Positions 1 through 9,046 are shown, numbered from the stretch's first letter. The stretch: DNA of 64,000 nt from Saprospiraceae bacterium (GCA_020629035.1 JAHDEC010000006.1:1-64000), one strand, 5' to 3'. Notes: a model not told the origin generated them from the letters alone. Made by a program: numbers and translations.

Positions 1-322
1 TATCTTAACCAAACAACTACACCATTATGCGGCCAAGACTGAGGAACCTATCTTAACTATAAGACGCATCAGATTGTTTTTTCTCCTAATAATGATGGCT
101 TAAATGATGAGTTTAAAATTTATGCTGAAAACCTTGATAGTTACTACTTAATCATTGCAGACCGTTGGGGAGAGGTTGTTTATAAATCATTTGATATTAG
201 AATGCTGGGACGGAAGTTATAAAAATGTAGCTTTGAATCCTGATGTTTATGGCTATTATCTTATGATAGCCTGTGGCGATAATATGATAGAAAGAAGGGG
301 CAACATAACCCTGTTAAAATAA
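1..322 (+). pseudogene. Remnant of a T9SS type-B (gliding motility-associated C-terminal domain) protein
   Basis: This is the broken 3' end of a protein whose start lies before the window. From about 61 the frame reads a typical CHU_C/type-B sorting domain: FSPNNDGLND, then DRWGEVVYKS. That frame runs into TAA at 220-222. The rest of the domain (WDGSYKN, then PDVYGYY, ending GNITLLK) continues in another frame from about 203 to the TAA at 320-322, so there is an indel near 200-206. An in-frame TGA also lies at 40-42. Type-B domains target very large adhesins or gliding-related proteins for T9SS export. Either the gene is decayed or the assembly has errors here; the sequence alone cannot tell. 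The domain identity is clear, and the rest of the protein cannot be seen. Confidence 0.7.
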
Positions 323-327
323 TAATA

Positions 328-1449
328 ATGAAAAAGTTTACTCACTTTCTTGCATTAATTCAAGGTTTATTCTTGCTGCTCTTTGCGGGCTTACAGACGC
401 TAAATGCGCAGATCTTGAATGATGCTTCTCATGTTTCAAAACAAAAATATTTTAACCAGGAGACCAATGGAGAACTGTCTTTGCCTTTATCGAACGATGC
501 TGATTTTGATCTTAATTTTCAAAATCCAAGTGCTGAATGTGAACGCGTTTTCTGGACAGTAGATAATAGTAATCAAATAAAAGAATGGTTTATTGATGAC
601 CATGAAATTTCGGGAGGAGAAGTGATTAATACTTCTATTGGCTTTGGCTTAGCCTTTTGTGGTGTGGGAGAAAAAGCGAGTTTTTATAGCGATAATTTTC
701 CGAATCATGGGGTTGCCTATTTTGACAAAGAAGAGGGTTGGACGATTATTCCCAATGACAAACCCTTACTTAATAATGGTGGTAATGGAGATGATCAATA
801 CTTTCAAGGACTTTATGATGGTTCTGGTACTGCTTTATACCATTTTGATGGAGAAAATTTTACACTTATTTATTACTTAGAGGATTCTATATTTAGTGTT
901 GCCGATGTGGCTGTGGACAGTGCTGGTCACGCTTGGGTCTTCACTGGTGTTTTGTTGGAAAATATGGATACGCTCATGGTAATTAATCCTGAGGGTGAAA
1001 TTTTAAGAGAGTATGCAATGGACCAAGACCCAAATACTTGTTACGGCAGTTTCTTTTTAGAAGACCAATTATATGTTGGTAAGGAAGATTCGATTTTTCA
1101 AGTAATTACTGAAGGTGATACGGCCTATTTTGCGAACCCCATTTCATTTCCTTATGAAGCCTATACGGACTTAGCCTCTTGTCACTCCAATACAACCATA
1201 GTTGCTACTAAAGAAACAGCCATTAACTCGGATATTAATATTTATCCTAATCCTACGACTAGCTGGCTAAGCATTGAAAGTATTCATGATATTATTTCGG
1301 TCCAATGTTATGATATGTATGGAAAAAAGATCCAACTGCCGAAGACAGGTGAATATTACATAACTAAACACCTAGCACCTGCATGTTATACTTTATTAAT
1401 TTATACAGATCAAGGATGGTCTAATCACACATTTATCAAGCAATTATGA
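328..1449 (+). CDS. T9SS type A sorting domain-containing secreted protein, function unknown
   Basis: A 373-residue exported protein. It starts with a signal peptide (MKK, hydrophobic core at about 9-24, cleavage after LNAQ near 28). It ends with a type-A Por sorting tail at about residues 300-373 (YPNPTTSWLSI, then YDMYGKK, final FIKQL), the signal for T9SS export and surface attachment or release. The middle has short strand-rich blocks (HFDGENFTLI, AVDSAGHAWVFTG) that suggest a beta-propeller-like fold, but I recognise no specific family. Its stop overlaps the start of the following lipoprotein gene by four bases (ATGA), so the two are probably translationally coupled. The start lies 5 bases after the upstream remnant's stop. 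Confidence 0.8.
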   Translation: MKKFTHFLALIQGLFLLLFAGLQTLNAQILNDASHVSKQKYFNQETNGELSLPLSNDADFDLNFQNPSAECERVFWTVDNSNQIKEWFIDDHEISGGEVINTSIGFGLAFCGVGEKASFYSDNFPNHGVAYFDKEEGWTIIPNDKPLLNNGGNGDDQYFQGLYDGSGTALYHFDGENFTLIYYLEDSIFSVADVAVDSAGHAWVFTGVLLENMDTLMVINPEGEILREYAMDQDPNTCYGSFFLEDQLYVGKEDSIFQVITEGDTAYFANPISFPYEAYTDLASCHSNTTIVATKETAINSDINIYPNPTTSWLSIESIHDIISVQCYDMYGKKIQLPKTGEYYITKHLAPACYTLLIYTDQGWSNHTFIKQL

Positions 1450-2147
1450 TTAAGGAAATTCGCCGTTTAGCCAAGCTTTCATTTATTCTTTGTGTAGTTA
1501 TATTTCTAGCCGCTTGTTCGAGCAGCAAACAAGAGCTTTTAGACGTATATCAAGACCTTTTAGGTCATTTAGAGTTACAAGCTTACGATAAAGTTTATAA
1601 CTACCTTGATAAGCCCAGCAAAGCTTATGTGGAATTTATGTGTGATCCGAAAAATAGAAACTTTGACAGCATGAATACCTTTGGAAAGCAACATAATAAA
1701 CAACTAACTACCTTGGGATTTTACCAAGACATGCAGGAACTTGGGACCGTTAACAATAGTGATTCATTTATCAAAATGTTGCGATTTTCAGATTTACCAC
1801 TCCTTAGTGTTTTGCCAAAGCCCACATTAGTACCTGAGCAAACCAGTTTTGGAAAAGAAAATTACGTTGTGATAGCTTATCCATTTCAAGATTTAGAGAC
1901 CCTTGAAACCCAATATTTGACATCCCAAGTTAAATTTAATAAGGACGATAATGGAGAATGGAAAGTGGATATATTTCCACTTTTTAGACGAAATGAAGCC
2001 CTTGTAAAACAAAAATTTCTTCGATTTCAAAATAGGCAAAAGTATAAGCAACTAAGTAATGACTCAATCCTTAAATTGTTTTTCGAAGACCCTGCAGGTT
2101 TTAAGAAAACTCAAGACACGTTTAGTATGCAAAAATATTATCGCTAA
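1446..2147 (+). CDS. Lipoprotein of unknown function
   Basis: A 233-residue protein with a lipoprotein signal: positively charged start, hydrophobic stretch at about 10-22, and lipobox LAAC with the Cys at 24 followed by SSSK. It should be lipidated and anchored in the envelope. The mature part is mixed alpha/beta with a charged C-terminus and no motif I recognise; fold and function are unknown. Its ATG overlaps the stop of the preceding T9SS protein gene (ATGA), so the two are co-transcribed and may act together, for example as a secreted protein with its envelope partner. A perfect inverted repeat follows 3 bases after the stop. Confidence 0.75.
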   Translation: MIKEIRRLAKLSFILCVVIFLAACSSSKQELLDVYQDLLGHLELQAYDKVYNYLDKPSKAYVEFMCDPKNRNFDSMNTFGKQHNKQLTTLGFYQDMQELGTVNNSDSFIKMLRFSDLPLLSVLPKPTLVPEQTSFGKENYVVIAYPFQDLETLETQYLTSQVKFNKDDNGEWKVDIFPLFRRNEALVKQKFLRFQNRQKYKQLSNDSILKLFFEDPAGFKKTQDTFSMQKYYR

Positions 2148-2150
2148 AAT

Positions 2151-2176
2151 AAACTTTCAATATTATTTGAAAGTTT
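2151..2176. promoter_or_regulatory. Perfect inverted repeat upstream of the GbsR/MarR-type regulator gene
   Basis: A perfect 10-bp inverted repeat (arms 2151-2160 and 2167-2176) surrounds a 6-base AT spacer, 26 bases before the regulator start at 2202. A second, weaker 6-bp pair (CTTTAA/TTAAAG, 2182-2200) lies between it and the ATG. MarR-superfamily dimers bind palindromes of this size and often repress their own promoter, so an operator is the natural reading. It could instead fold as a 3' hairpin of the upstream lipoprotein mRNA, but no T-run follows it, which argues against an intrinsic terminator. Confidence 0.45.
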
Positions 2177-2201
2177 AAAAACTTTAATCTAACTTTAAAG
2201 T

Positions 2202-2708
2202 ATGAACATACAAGAGGCTAGATTATCGTTTATACAAACTTGGGGAGCATTAGGGAGTGCATGGGGAATCCCAAGATCAATGGCGCAAATTCACGCCTTG
2301 CTACTCACCACCCATAAAGACCTAAGCACCGAAGAAGTGATGGAAGAAATACAACTTTCTAGAGGAAATGTCAATATAAATATGCGGGAGTTAATCAATT
2401 GGAATCTTGTAAAGAAGCAGCACAAATTAGGAGAACGTAAAGAGTTCTTTACTGCAGATAAGAACATTTGGAGTATTGCACAAAACATAGTTACGGAAAG
2501 AAAACGAAGAGAATTAGTGCCCGTTCATGATATGATAAAAGATCTCAAGCAGACAAAGATTGAAGGACCAATAGAAGAAGTAAAACACTTCCAAACGCTC
2601 ATAGACGACTTAGAAGAGTTTGTTGTCCAGATGGATAAACTATCTGAAATGGCTATCAAATTGAACAAAAACGTACTTTTTAAAAATATGATGAAAATGC
2701 TATCCTAA
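2202..2708 (+). CDS. GbsR/MarR family transcriptional regulator
   Basis: A 168-residue cytoplasmic protein with a winged helix at about residues 10-95. It carries family signatures WGALGSAWGIPRSMAQIHALL, the recognition-helix region SRGNVNINMREL, and the wing around KLGERKEFFTAD. GbsR proteins are MarR-like dimers that repress neighbouring genes. It is first in a plus-strand run with a small membrane protein, a DCC-family protein and a TIGR01777 epimerase, and it is preceded by a perfect palindrome. Autoregulation and control of these three genes is the likely role; the ligand is unknown. Confidence 0.85.
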   Translation: MNIQEARLSFIQTWGALGSAWGIPRSMAQIHALLLTTHKDLSTEEVMEEIQLSRGNVNINMRELINWNLVKKQHKLGERKEFFTADKNIWSIAQNIVTERKRRELVPVHDMIKDLKQTKIEGPIEEVKHFQTLIDDLEEFVVQMDKLSEMAIKLNKNVLFKNMMKMLS

Positions 2709-2760
2709 AAAAATTTGACTACAACTTTCATTATTTTCTAAAACTTCTAAACTTACAGAT

Positions 2761-3030
2761 ATGGTATTGTTCTTCTTATACGGATTGTTGTTTCTTGGCC
2801 CCTTCCAAGTACTCAGTTTGATCATTCGATTATGCACCATGTGCAACAAACCTGAAGCATATAGAAAAAACCTGATTAAATACGCCATGGCTGTTCCGCT
2901 TTTTCTATGTTTCTATTTCGGTAGTCTTGGCTGGTTTGAAGGGATAAACCGAGAATATTATATGCTAGTCACTCCCTACCCTATGGCTTGTATATACACT
3001 TATATTATCTACAAGCCATATTCTAAATAA
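2761..3030 (+). CDS. Small integral membrane protein
   Basis: An 89-residue protein with about three hydrophobic helices (roughly 3-23, 40-58, 68-83) and a short cytoplasmic loop with two Cys (CTMC) and several Lys/Arg. No family is recognised. It sits 52 bases after the GbsR-type regulator and 24 bases before the DCC protein, all on one strand, so it is probably in that operon. The ATG at 2761 is the only reasonable start, and the open frame is intact between two well-supported genes. Confidence 0.6.
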   Translation: MVLFFLYGLLFLGPFQVLSLIIRLCTMCNKPEAYRKNLIKYAMAVPLFLCFYFGSLGWFEGINREYYMLVTPYPMACIYTYIIYKPYSK

Positions 3031-3054
3031 ATATAAAATCTTAAAAACTAAATT

Positions 3055-3879
3055 ATGCTTAAGCAAGCTAAACTACTCATCGATCAGGATTGTCCAATGT
3101 GCAAAGCATATGGCAAAGGCTTTATTAAAGCAAAATTAATAGATAGCCATACACTCAGTCCTTACCAATCTTCATCTACAGCAATAACAAGTAAAGTAAA
3201 TATGGATAGAGCTAGAAACGAAATTGCCTTGGTGATGGAAGACGAAACGGTTTATGGCATAGATGCATTAATCAAGATTCTTACTCAAAACAACACACTT
3301 TTTTATAAAGTATTAAATCTCAAATGGATTTATAAAGTGCTCAATTTTTTCTATCACTTTATTTCTTACAATCGCAAAGTAATATACCCAGTTGCACAAT
3401 CGAGTCAAGATAAATATACTTGTACTCCAGATATGCATAAAGGCTTTAGATGGGCCTACATCCTATTTGTAGCCCTAGTCACCGGACTGATATTGAATTA
3501 CTTTAGCTCCGCAGTATTTGCGCAAATGGGGCTGAGTCATTCTCCCTATATAGAATGGATAATGTGTTTTGGCCAGATTATTTGGCAAGCCATGCTTATT
3601 ACAATGCTACAAAAGGATAAAACCTTAGATTATTTAGGTAACATGTCTACTGTATCTCTTATTGGCGGCATATTAGTATCCATAGTGCTACTCGCAAATT
3701 ATTTAATAACTATGAATGCTATACTCTTACTAACTGCATTTGGAGCTATTGTTTGCCTTATGTTATACGAGCACATCCGTCGTTGTTCGATCATGGGTTT
3801 GAGTTTTTGTATGACCATTAGCTGGGTGCTTTATCGAACTATATTCTTAATCTTACTTATCTACATTCACTTAATATGA
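3055..3879 (+). CDS. DCC-family thiol-disulfide oxidoreductase-like protein with C-terminal membrane domain
   Basis: A 274-residue protein. The first ~115 residues are a DCC/DUF393-type thioredoxin-like domain: a strand leading into DQDCPMC (Cys13/Cys16, a CXXC redox pair), then a helix and the YGIDALIKIL block typical of the family. The rest holds about five membrane helices (near 134-155, 167-186, 196-217, 221-240, 245-272). Members are thought to be redox-active, but their substrates are not known. The gene overlaps the next one (TIGR01777 epimerase) by four bases (ATGA), a pairing that suggests joint action. Redox function is inferred from the CXXC motif only. Confidence 0.75.
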   Translation: MLKQAKLLIDQDCPMCKAYGKGFIKAKLIDSHTLSPYQSSSTAITSKVNMDRARNEIALVMEDETVYGIDALIKILTQNNTLFYKVLNLKWIYKVLNFFYHFISYNRKVIYPVAQSSQDKYTCTPDMHKGFRWAYILFVALVTGLILNYFSSAVFAQMGLSHSPYIEWIMCFGQIIWQAMLITMLQKDKTLDYLGNMSTVSLIGGILVSIVLLANYLITMNAILLLTAFGAIVCLMLYEHIRRCSIMGLSFCMTISWVLYRTIFLILLIYIHLI

Positions 3880-4781
3880 AATATACAATAGTTATAGCTG
3901 GAGGTACAGGTTTTATTGGACAAGCTTTGGAGAGTCATTTTCTTGAGGCAGGTCATACCGTCCACATTCTTACAAGAAAACCAAAAGCAAAGAACCATAT
4001 CTTTTGGGATGCAAAGACAGCAGGAAACTGGGTTACTAAGCTAAACGACAGCGATATTCTGATAAATCTTACAGGTAAATCCGTTGATTGTCGTTACACT
4101 AAAAAAAATAAAAAAACCATTCTTGAGTCAAGACTTCAAAGCACTCGAGTGCTTAACGAATCGATACATAAAAATAGTAGACTAAAACTCTTTTTAAACG
4201 CATCCAGTGCAACTATTTACGAGCACAGCATTGATCATCAAAACAATGAACAAACAGGTAAAATCGGTAATGATTTTTCAATGAATGTTGTTAAAGCTTG
4301 GGAAGCATGTTTTTACGAACCTGCCAAGAAAAAATTGAGAAAAGTTGCCCTTAGAATGTCTATAGTTTTAGGAAAGAATGGTGGAGCTTTACCGGCCTTA
4401 AAACAAATTACGAAATTGGGTTTAGGTGGTCACCAAGGAAATGGTGAGCAATGGATTAGTTGGATTCATTTAGATGATCTCCTTGCGGCTATCGATCACA
4501 TCATACAAAGAAAAACGTATACAGGAAGCATAAATATTACTTCTCCGAAGCCTGTAAAGAATCGAGCATTTATGGTGGACTTAAGAAAAACACTGAACAT
4601 CCCATTTGGTCTAAGCCAGCCAGAACCTTTACTTGCTCTGGGGGCATTTATTATGCGAACAGAAACGGAACTGCTATTAAAAAGCCGAAATGTCTATCCT
4701 AGCATTTTACTGGAGCAAGGCTTTAGATTCAAGTTCGATAATGCTCAGAAAGCGCTGAAAAACCTATTGGATGCAAAATGA
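3876..4781 (+). CDS. TIGR01777 family NAD(P)-dependent epimerase (YfcH/SDR39U1-like)
   Basis: A 301-residue soluble extended SDR protein. The N-terminal Rossmann motif is AGGTGFIGQAL (GXXGXXG, about residues 8-16), followed by LTRKP. INLTGKSVDCRYT and the C-terminal block GALPALKQITKLGLGG through WISWIHLDDL are diagnostic of the TIGR01777 family, whose C-terminal region here continues as NITSPKPVKNRAFM. The substrate is unknown for the whole family. Translation is coupled to the upstream DCC protein. It converges on the Omp28-like gene with a 12-base gap. Confidence 0.88.
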   Translation: MKYTIVIAGGTGFIGQALESHFLEAGHTVHILTRKPKAKNHIFWDAKTAGNWVTKLNDSDILINLTGKSVDCRYTKKNKKTILESRLQSTRVLNESIHKNSRLKLFLNASSATIYEHSIDHQNNEQTGKIGNDFSMNVVKAWEACFYEPAKKKLRKVALRMSIVLGKNGGALPALKQITKLGLGGHQGNGEQWISWIHLDDLLAAIDHIIQRKTYTGSINITSPKPVKNRAFMVDLRKTLNIPFGLSQPEPLLALGAFIMRTETELLLKSRNVYPSILLEQGFRFKFDNAQKALKNLLDAK

Positions 4782-4793
4782 TTAGGCCTTAGT

Positions 4794-5903
4794 TTAGATT
4801 TTCACGATCTGAGTAATTGCCATCTGATCTTGCTTATTAATTAATCGGACAAAATAATTTCCGCTTACTAAATGCTCAATATTTACAGAGCTATGATTCG
4901 AAATCATTTCGGTTGCATAAACCACCTTTCCAGATGGATTCACAATTTCGAGGACGAGTGGATTTAATGGAGAGGCATCTCTACTTCTTATACTTAACCA
5001 ATCACTCGCTGGATTAGGAGAAATGCTAATATCTAGAAAATGGGTCTCATCCTCTACATCTACAATCCCTGCCAGTAAATCTATTTGGCTAGCATTCACA
5101 ATCGCGTGCTTGGTAAAATCTGTTTCATCATAATAATTCACCCAGCCAACTAACTTGATTAGTTCTGCATTCCATTCCTCAGGAATCAGATAAGAATAAC
5201 TATGCGACAGTACATCACCATTTTGAGGACCTTCTGGGATAATCCCTTCCGTACCCCAAGTTTCGCCTAACATATCTCTTAGCACATGACGATGGTCATA
5301 GCCCACAATCGGATCACCTAAGCCAAACATTGGATGCCCTGTTGCTTCGTTGTAGTAATTAGTCTGATCATAACCAGGTCCCATACCTACCACACTATCT
5401 TCCACAATCGACAGGTTAAATCTTAAATCACCAGGTTCCATATCATCAAATACTAAGCATAATAGATCTACATTTAATGTTCTTGTTGCTGGGTTGTAAT
5501 TGGGTGTTACCACTATTTTAGCTGGAGACGGTTTAAGTGATTCAGCTGTTATTACACTATCCCATCGCTGTCTGCTCCAAACCATTCCAGTGGCGTTTAA
5601 ATAAACCGTAGATCCTTCAAAATAGGTCCGATTAATAGCTGCAGTAGGAGCTCCATTAGTATAGCCAGAAGATAAAATGGGGCTTTCTTCAATGGTCATT
5701 GAATCAACTCCAAAACCTGAGTGATGAGTAATTACAATAAGGTTGTCATGCTTCTCAAGCAATTCGTCTGCAACCACTCTTCCATCTGGACAAGCTCCGC
5801 AGGGAGCTGTTGAAAACTCTTCCAGGACAATATTTCTATTTACTTGAGCTTGAAGTGAACTGCATAAAATAAAAAGGGATACCAATGGGATGATATGTTT
5901 CAT
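4794..5903 (-). CDS. Omp28-related outer membrane/secreted protein with T9SS tail
   Basis: A protein of about 369 residues. I place the start at the ATG at 5903 because it gives a clean signal peptide (MKHIIPLVSLFIL, cleavage near LQAQ); an upstream in-frame ATG at 5936 would put 11 polar residues in front. Mature residues begin with the Omp28 signature LEEFSTAPCGACPDG, a thioredoxin-like CXXC, followed by the HHSGFG region. The C-terminus has a type-A sorting tail (SPNPASDWLSI, NPSGKVVY, final QIVKI). Omp28 proteins are surface proteins of unclear biochemical role. It converges on the epimerase gene. Confidence 0.85.
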   Translation of the reverse strand: MKHIIPLVSLFILCSSLQAQVNRNIVLEEFSTAPCGACPDGRVVADELLEKHDNLIVITHHSGFGVDSMTIEESPILSSGYTNGAPTAAINRTYFEGSTVYLNATGMVWSRQRWDSVITAESLKPSPAKIVVTPNYNPATRTLNVDLLCLVFDDMEPGDLRFNLSIVEDSVVGMGPGYDQTNYYNEATGHPMFGLGDPIVGYDHRHVLRDMLGETWGTEGIIPEGPQNGDVLSHSYSYLIPEEWNAELIKLVGWVNYYDETDFTKHAIVNASQIDLLAGIVDVEDETHFLDISISPNPASDWLSIRSRDASPLNPLVLEIVNPSGKVVYATEMISNHSSVNIEHLVSGNYFVRLINKQDQMAITQIVKI

Positions 5904-6056
5904 AGCGATGTTGTTTTGTTGTAAAAGTTGATCCAACTAAATATAAAGAATAAATAAAGTTATAAAGCAAGTAATTATTGATGATTTCAATTTATCTTAA
6001 TGAACGTAATGAAAGCTAGTACCAACGGTCTTTCTCAAACGAAAATCTGCAAAAAA

Positions 6057-6956
6057 ATGAAACAAATATTCATCAGTATAGGCTTAGTTCATTTGCTGTG
6101 GTTCAATGCCGCTTCTCAAAATATGTTAGATATCGGAAATCAATGGATTTTCGAATTAAACACAAGCATTGGACCGGATGAATACCTGCAATCAATGGAG
6201 CAAATAGAAGTTACGAGGGATACGCTAATTAATGGTACCACTTATAAAATTGTGGAAAGCACTGAAAGGCATCCATGTGACATCTTTAGCTACTATGAAA
6301 TCCTCAGAGAAGACGGTCCACATGTATATAGATACTACCCAGAAGCTCAGGCGGACATTCAATTCATTGACTTTGAAGAAATGTTTAATTTCGAATTTTT
6401 GTATAACAGCCCTGCTTCAGGACAAACAGAATTAGCCATTGCACTCATTGATTCCTTTGGGGTGGAAACAACCGCTGATGGAACATCTATTAACACCCAG
6501 TATCTAAGAATCATCAATAATATGTCTTATGATGACGAAACGAAGTATACCATTTATAAGGGCGTAGGCTATTATCCATTAGGTATCTTATTTCCAGATT
6601 TAGGTACTGGATTATGTGATGTCAATCAATGGGTAGAACTTCGATGTTTTGTGTCTGATCAAGACACCATACACTTTAAATCTTTTGATTGCTTCGAATC
6701 TTCTATCCAGAGTAAAACAATAAATCATTACCCTCCGGAGCTTAGCTTGCAGCCAAATCCAACCAGCCAGTTTTTAGACCTACCACTTGGCTATGAAGTC
6801 CTTAATATATATGATATGAATGGTAAAAAGCAATTAATTGCTCAAAATGGAGATCAACTTGAATGCCAATCTTTACTCGAAGGAATATATTTCCTAATGC
6901 TTCAAAACAAGGAAACTGATATAATTTATAAGGCTAGATTCGTAAAGATTGATTAG
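6057..6956 (+). CDS. T9SS type A sorting domain-containing protein, function unknown
   Basis: A secreted protein of about 299 residues. The start is taken at 6057, where MKQIFISIGLVHLLWF begins a signal peptide ending near AASQ; the frame is open further up to an ATG at 6000 but that extension is polar. The body begins with a strand block (LDIGNQWIFEL) common in Bacteroidota exported proteins with T9SS tails. The tail (LQPNPTSQFLDLP, IYDMNGKKQL, final KARFVKID) marks it for T9SS export. No enzyme motif is visible. It runs in the same direction as the esterase gene at 7080, 123 bases away. Confidence 0.75.
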   Translation: MKQIFISIGLVHLLWFNAASQNMLDIGNQWIFELNTSIGPDEYLQSMEQIEVTRDTLINGTTYKIVESTERHPCDIFSYYEILREDGPHVYRYYPEAQADIQFIDFEEMFNFEFLYNSPASGQTELAIALIDSFGVETTADGTSINTQYLRIINNMSYDDETKYTIYKGVGYYPLGILFPDLGTGLCDVNQWVELRCFVSDQDTIHFKSFDCFESSIQSKTINHYPPELSLQPNPTSQFLDLPLGYEVLNIYDMNGKKQLIAQNGDQLECQSLLEGIYFLMLQNKETDIIYKARFVKID

Positions 6957-7079
6957 CTATTGGCTTTATAATTTATCACCTTAGCCTTAGAGTCCAAATT
7001 CAAAACCTTTATAGATATTACTTGATTTTATAGATTATTGTACTGACAAGAATTATCTTAGAAGTATAATAAATCTACC

Positions 7080-8183
7080 ATGCTAAACTTGCGTTCGTTT
7101 GTACAAATTATATTGATTTGCTTGATTTCTAGCCTACACTTAAGTGGTCAAGAAAACCTATTCTACGATTATGAGGGTGTGGAACGAGAATACATTTTCC
7201 AAATGCCTTCTGAGTTATCTAGCAATGCTCCTTTGGTATTTGTGTTACATGGATACACAAGTAATAATGAATTTATAAGTCAATATTCAGGCTTCCTAGA
7301 ACTTGGAGAGCAAGAGGGCTTTGCAGTTTGCTTTCCAAGAGGTTTAGCAGATGCGGCAGGTAATACACATTGGAACGCAAATCTTAATATATCAAATGTA
7401 GATGATATTGGTTTCCTCAGTAGTTTAGCTAGCTATTTGCAGGACGAACATGGTTTAAACCCTGCAAACACCTTTAGCTGTGGCATGTCTAATGGCGGTT
7501 TTATGAGTTACACGCTAGCCTGTGAAGCTCCCGACGTTTTTAAAGCCATTGCTTCTGTGACTGGCACCATGAGTGGATATGATTGGAATAATTGCCAATC
7601 TGAAAATCCAATCCCCGTCATGCAAATTAGTGGTACTATCGATGAGGTTGTCCCCATGGATGGCTCCATCACTACCTTTGGTGGTTGGGGCGGAGCACCT
7701 GATATTTATAATGTGATCGACTCATGGGTAGTAAAAAATAATTGCACAGAATTAGCAGTGGACTCGACATCTACAACAATGCCCACAAAAATGCATTACC
7801 ACCGAGGCGCCGGTAATCAGCATGAAGTTTGGCAGTATGTAATTACTGGCATGGATCATACCTGGCCAGGATTTTGGGTAGACACAGGCATTGATGGAAC
7901 TGAAGAAATTTGGAAGTTCTTTAGTCGTTATATGGAAATAGAATCCAGTGCCAATGATCTGGCTAAAGAAGCAAATACGAACTTCTACCCTAACCCTGTT
8001 AGTAGCCACTTAAATGTAGAATCTTCGAATCAAGATCAACTAACTATCTATAATAATCTTGGCCAAATCTTACTAAAATCCACGCTAAGTATAGGAGTAA
8101 ACAACATCGATGTTAGTCACCTGGAAGCTGGTAGTTATACACTTAAAGTTGGTGAAAATATCGACAAATTCGTAAAAGAGTAG
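7080..8183 (+). CDS. Secreted PHB depolymerase/esterase family (LpqC, CE1-like) hydrolase with T9SS tail
   Basis: A 367-residue secreted alpha/beta hydrolase. After the signal peptide (to about residue 22) come the oxyanion region VLHGYTSN, then PRGLAD and the nucleophile elbow CGMSNGG with Ser137 (GXSXG). The late Asp and His lie in SGTIDEVVP and GMDHTWPG. This matches the polyhydroxybutyrate depolymerase/feruloyl esterase-like family, which cleaves ester bonds in polymers or in side groups of plant or algal polysaccharide. The C-terminus is a T9SS type-A tail (YPNPVSSHLNVES, LGQILLKS, final IDKFVKE). Substrate choice cannot be read from sequence. Confidence 0.87.
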   Translation: MLNLRSFVQIILICLISSLHLSGQENLFYDYEGVEREYIFQMPSELSSNAPLVFVLHGYTSNNEFISQYSGFLELGEQEGFAVCFPRGLADAAGNTHWNANLNISNVDDIGFLSSLASYLQDEHGLNPANTFSCGMSNGGFMSYTLACEAPDVFKAIASVTGTMSGYDWNNCQSENPIPVMQISGTIDEVVPMDGSITTFGGWGGAPDIYNVIDSWVVKNNCTELAVDSTSTTMPTKMHYHRGAGNQHEVWQYVITGMDHTWPGFWVDTGIDGTEEIWKFFSRYMEIESSANDLAKEANTNFYPNPVSSHLNVESSNQDQLTIYNNLGQILLKSTLSIGVNNIDVSHLEAGSYTLKVGENIDKFVKE

Positions 8184-8231
8184 AGCTCAAGTATAGGGTA
8201 TTTTAGGCTAGGAATAATTAGTAATTTAATA

Positions 8232-8879
8232 CTAGATATACTTCTTTAACTCACTAAAATGATCGATCACGTAATCCGCATTTGTTAGCTTTTGATCGGT
8301 ACACATTGGATTTTTATATCCATATACAAAAATACCTGCATCATTAGCTGCTTTGATTCCATTATCTGAATCTTCAATAACCACGCAATTTTCCTTAGGA
8401 GTTGCTCCTTTTAAGGCAGCTTTTTCAAAAATTTCTGGATGTGGTTTAGAAGCTGCTAAATCAGCTCCACTAATCTTTGCCGTAAAGTATTGGTTTAAAT
8501 TAAATCGATCAAAAACTCGGTCAATATTGGGCATAGAGCTGGAGGAGGCTAAAATTAATGTGATTCCTTTATTATAGAAATACTTAATGATGTCCTCTAC
8601 CCCATCCACTAAATGCAAACTAGGATCTTCCTCAAAGTAATTTACATAGCGAGACCGCTTTTGTAAAACTAAATCCTCAGGATCATCATTCAAATTAAAA
8701 TGATCCACTAGGCGCTGAAAAACATTTATGGTAGATGATCCAGTAATGGTTTTGTACAAGGAGTCTGAAACATCCAAACCTAAGGATATAAATGTCTCAT
8801 AATAGGCACGTTTGTGCAAAAACTCAGAATCAATGATGACTCCATCCATATCAAATATGACACATTCGATTTTCTTCAA
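8232..8879 (-). CDS. HAD-IA family phosphatase (beta-phosphoglucomutase-like)
   Basis: A 215-residue cytoplasmic HAD hydrolase. Motif I is FDMDGVIIDS (nucleophile Asp10, Asp12), motif II is the LILASSSS region, the Lys of motif III lies in AASKPHPEIF, and motif IV is VIEDSDNGIKAA. The helical cap between motifs I and II is typical of the beta-phosphoglucomutase/phosphatase subgroup, so it acts on a sugar phosphate or similar small phosphorylated metabolite. Upstream on the same strand lies a gene-free stretch with a strong hairpin at 8997-9046. Converges on the esterase gene. Confidence 0.85.
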   Translation of the reverse strand: MKKIECVIFDMDGVIIDSEFLHKRAYYETFISLGLDVSDSLYKTITGSSTINVFQRLVDHFNLNDDPEDLVLQKRSRYVNYFEEDPSLHLVDGVEDIIKYFYNKGITLILASSSSMPNIDRVFDRFNLNQYFTAKISGADLAASKPHPEIFEKAALKGATPKENCVVIEDSDNGIKAANDAGIFVYGYKNPMCTDQKLTNADYVIDHFSELKKYI

Positions 8880-8985
8880 ACTCTGTAAATATTTATTGCA
8901 ATTAGATTATCAAACAAGGTTTTGCTAAACATGGCACAAATATGATAAATTCATTAAAATTAAGCATCTTTTCTAGCTTGAGGGA

Positions 8986-9046
8986 TAAATAAAAATACCC
9001 GTAGCACCAATCACTCTTTGGGAATGACTAGCTTGCTGCTACGGGT
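8986..9046 (-). terminator. Extended hairpin followed by a T-rich tract (minus strand)
   Basis: Read on the minus strand, the arms ACCCGTAGCA (9046-9037) and TGCTACGGGT (9006-8997) pair perfectly. Inside them a second stem (AGTCATTC/GAGTGATT, with two G-T pairs) closes a small loop. The outer stem is followed at once by ATTTTTATTTA. This is the form of an intrinsic terminator for the desaturase transcript, for a small RNA, or for an attenuated leader of the HAD gene. On the plus strand no U-run follows the stem, so the minus direction is favoured. Confidence 0.6.
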
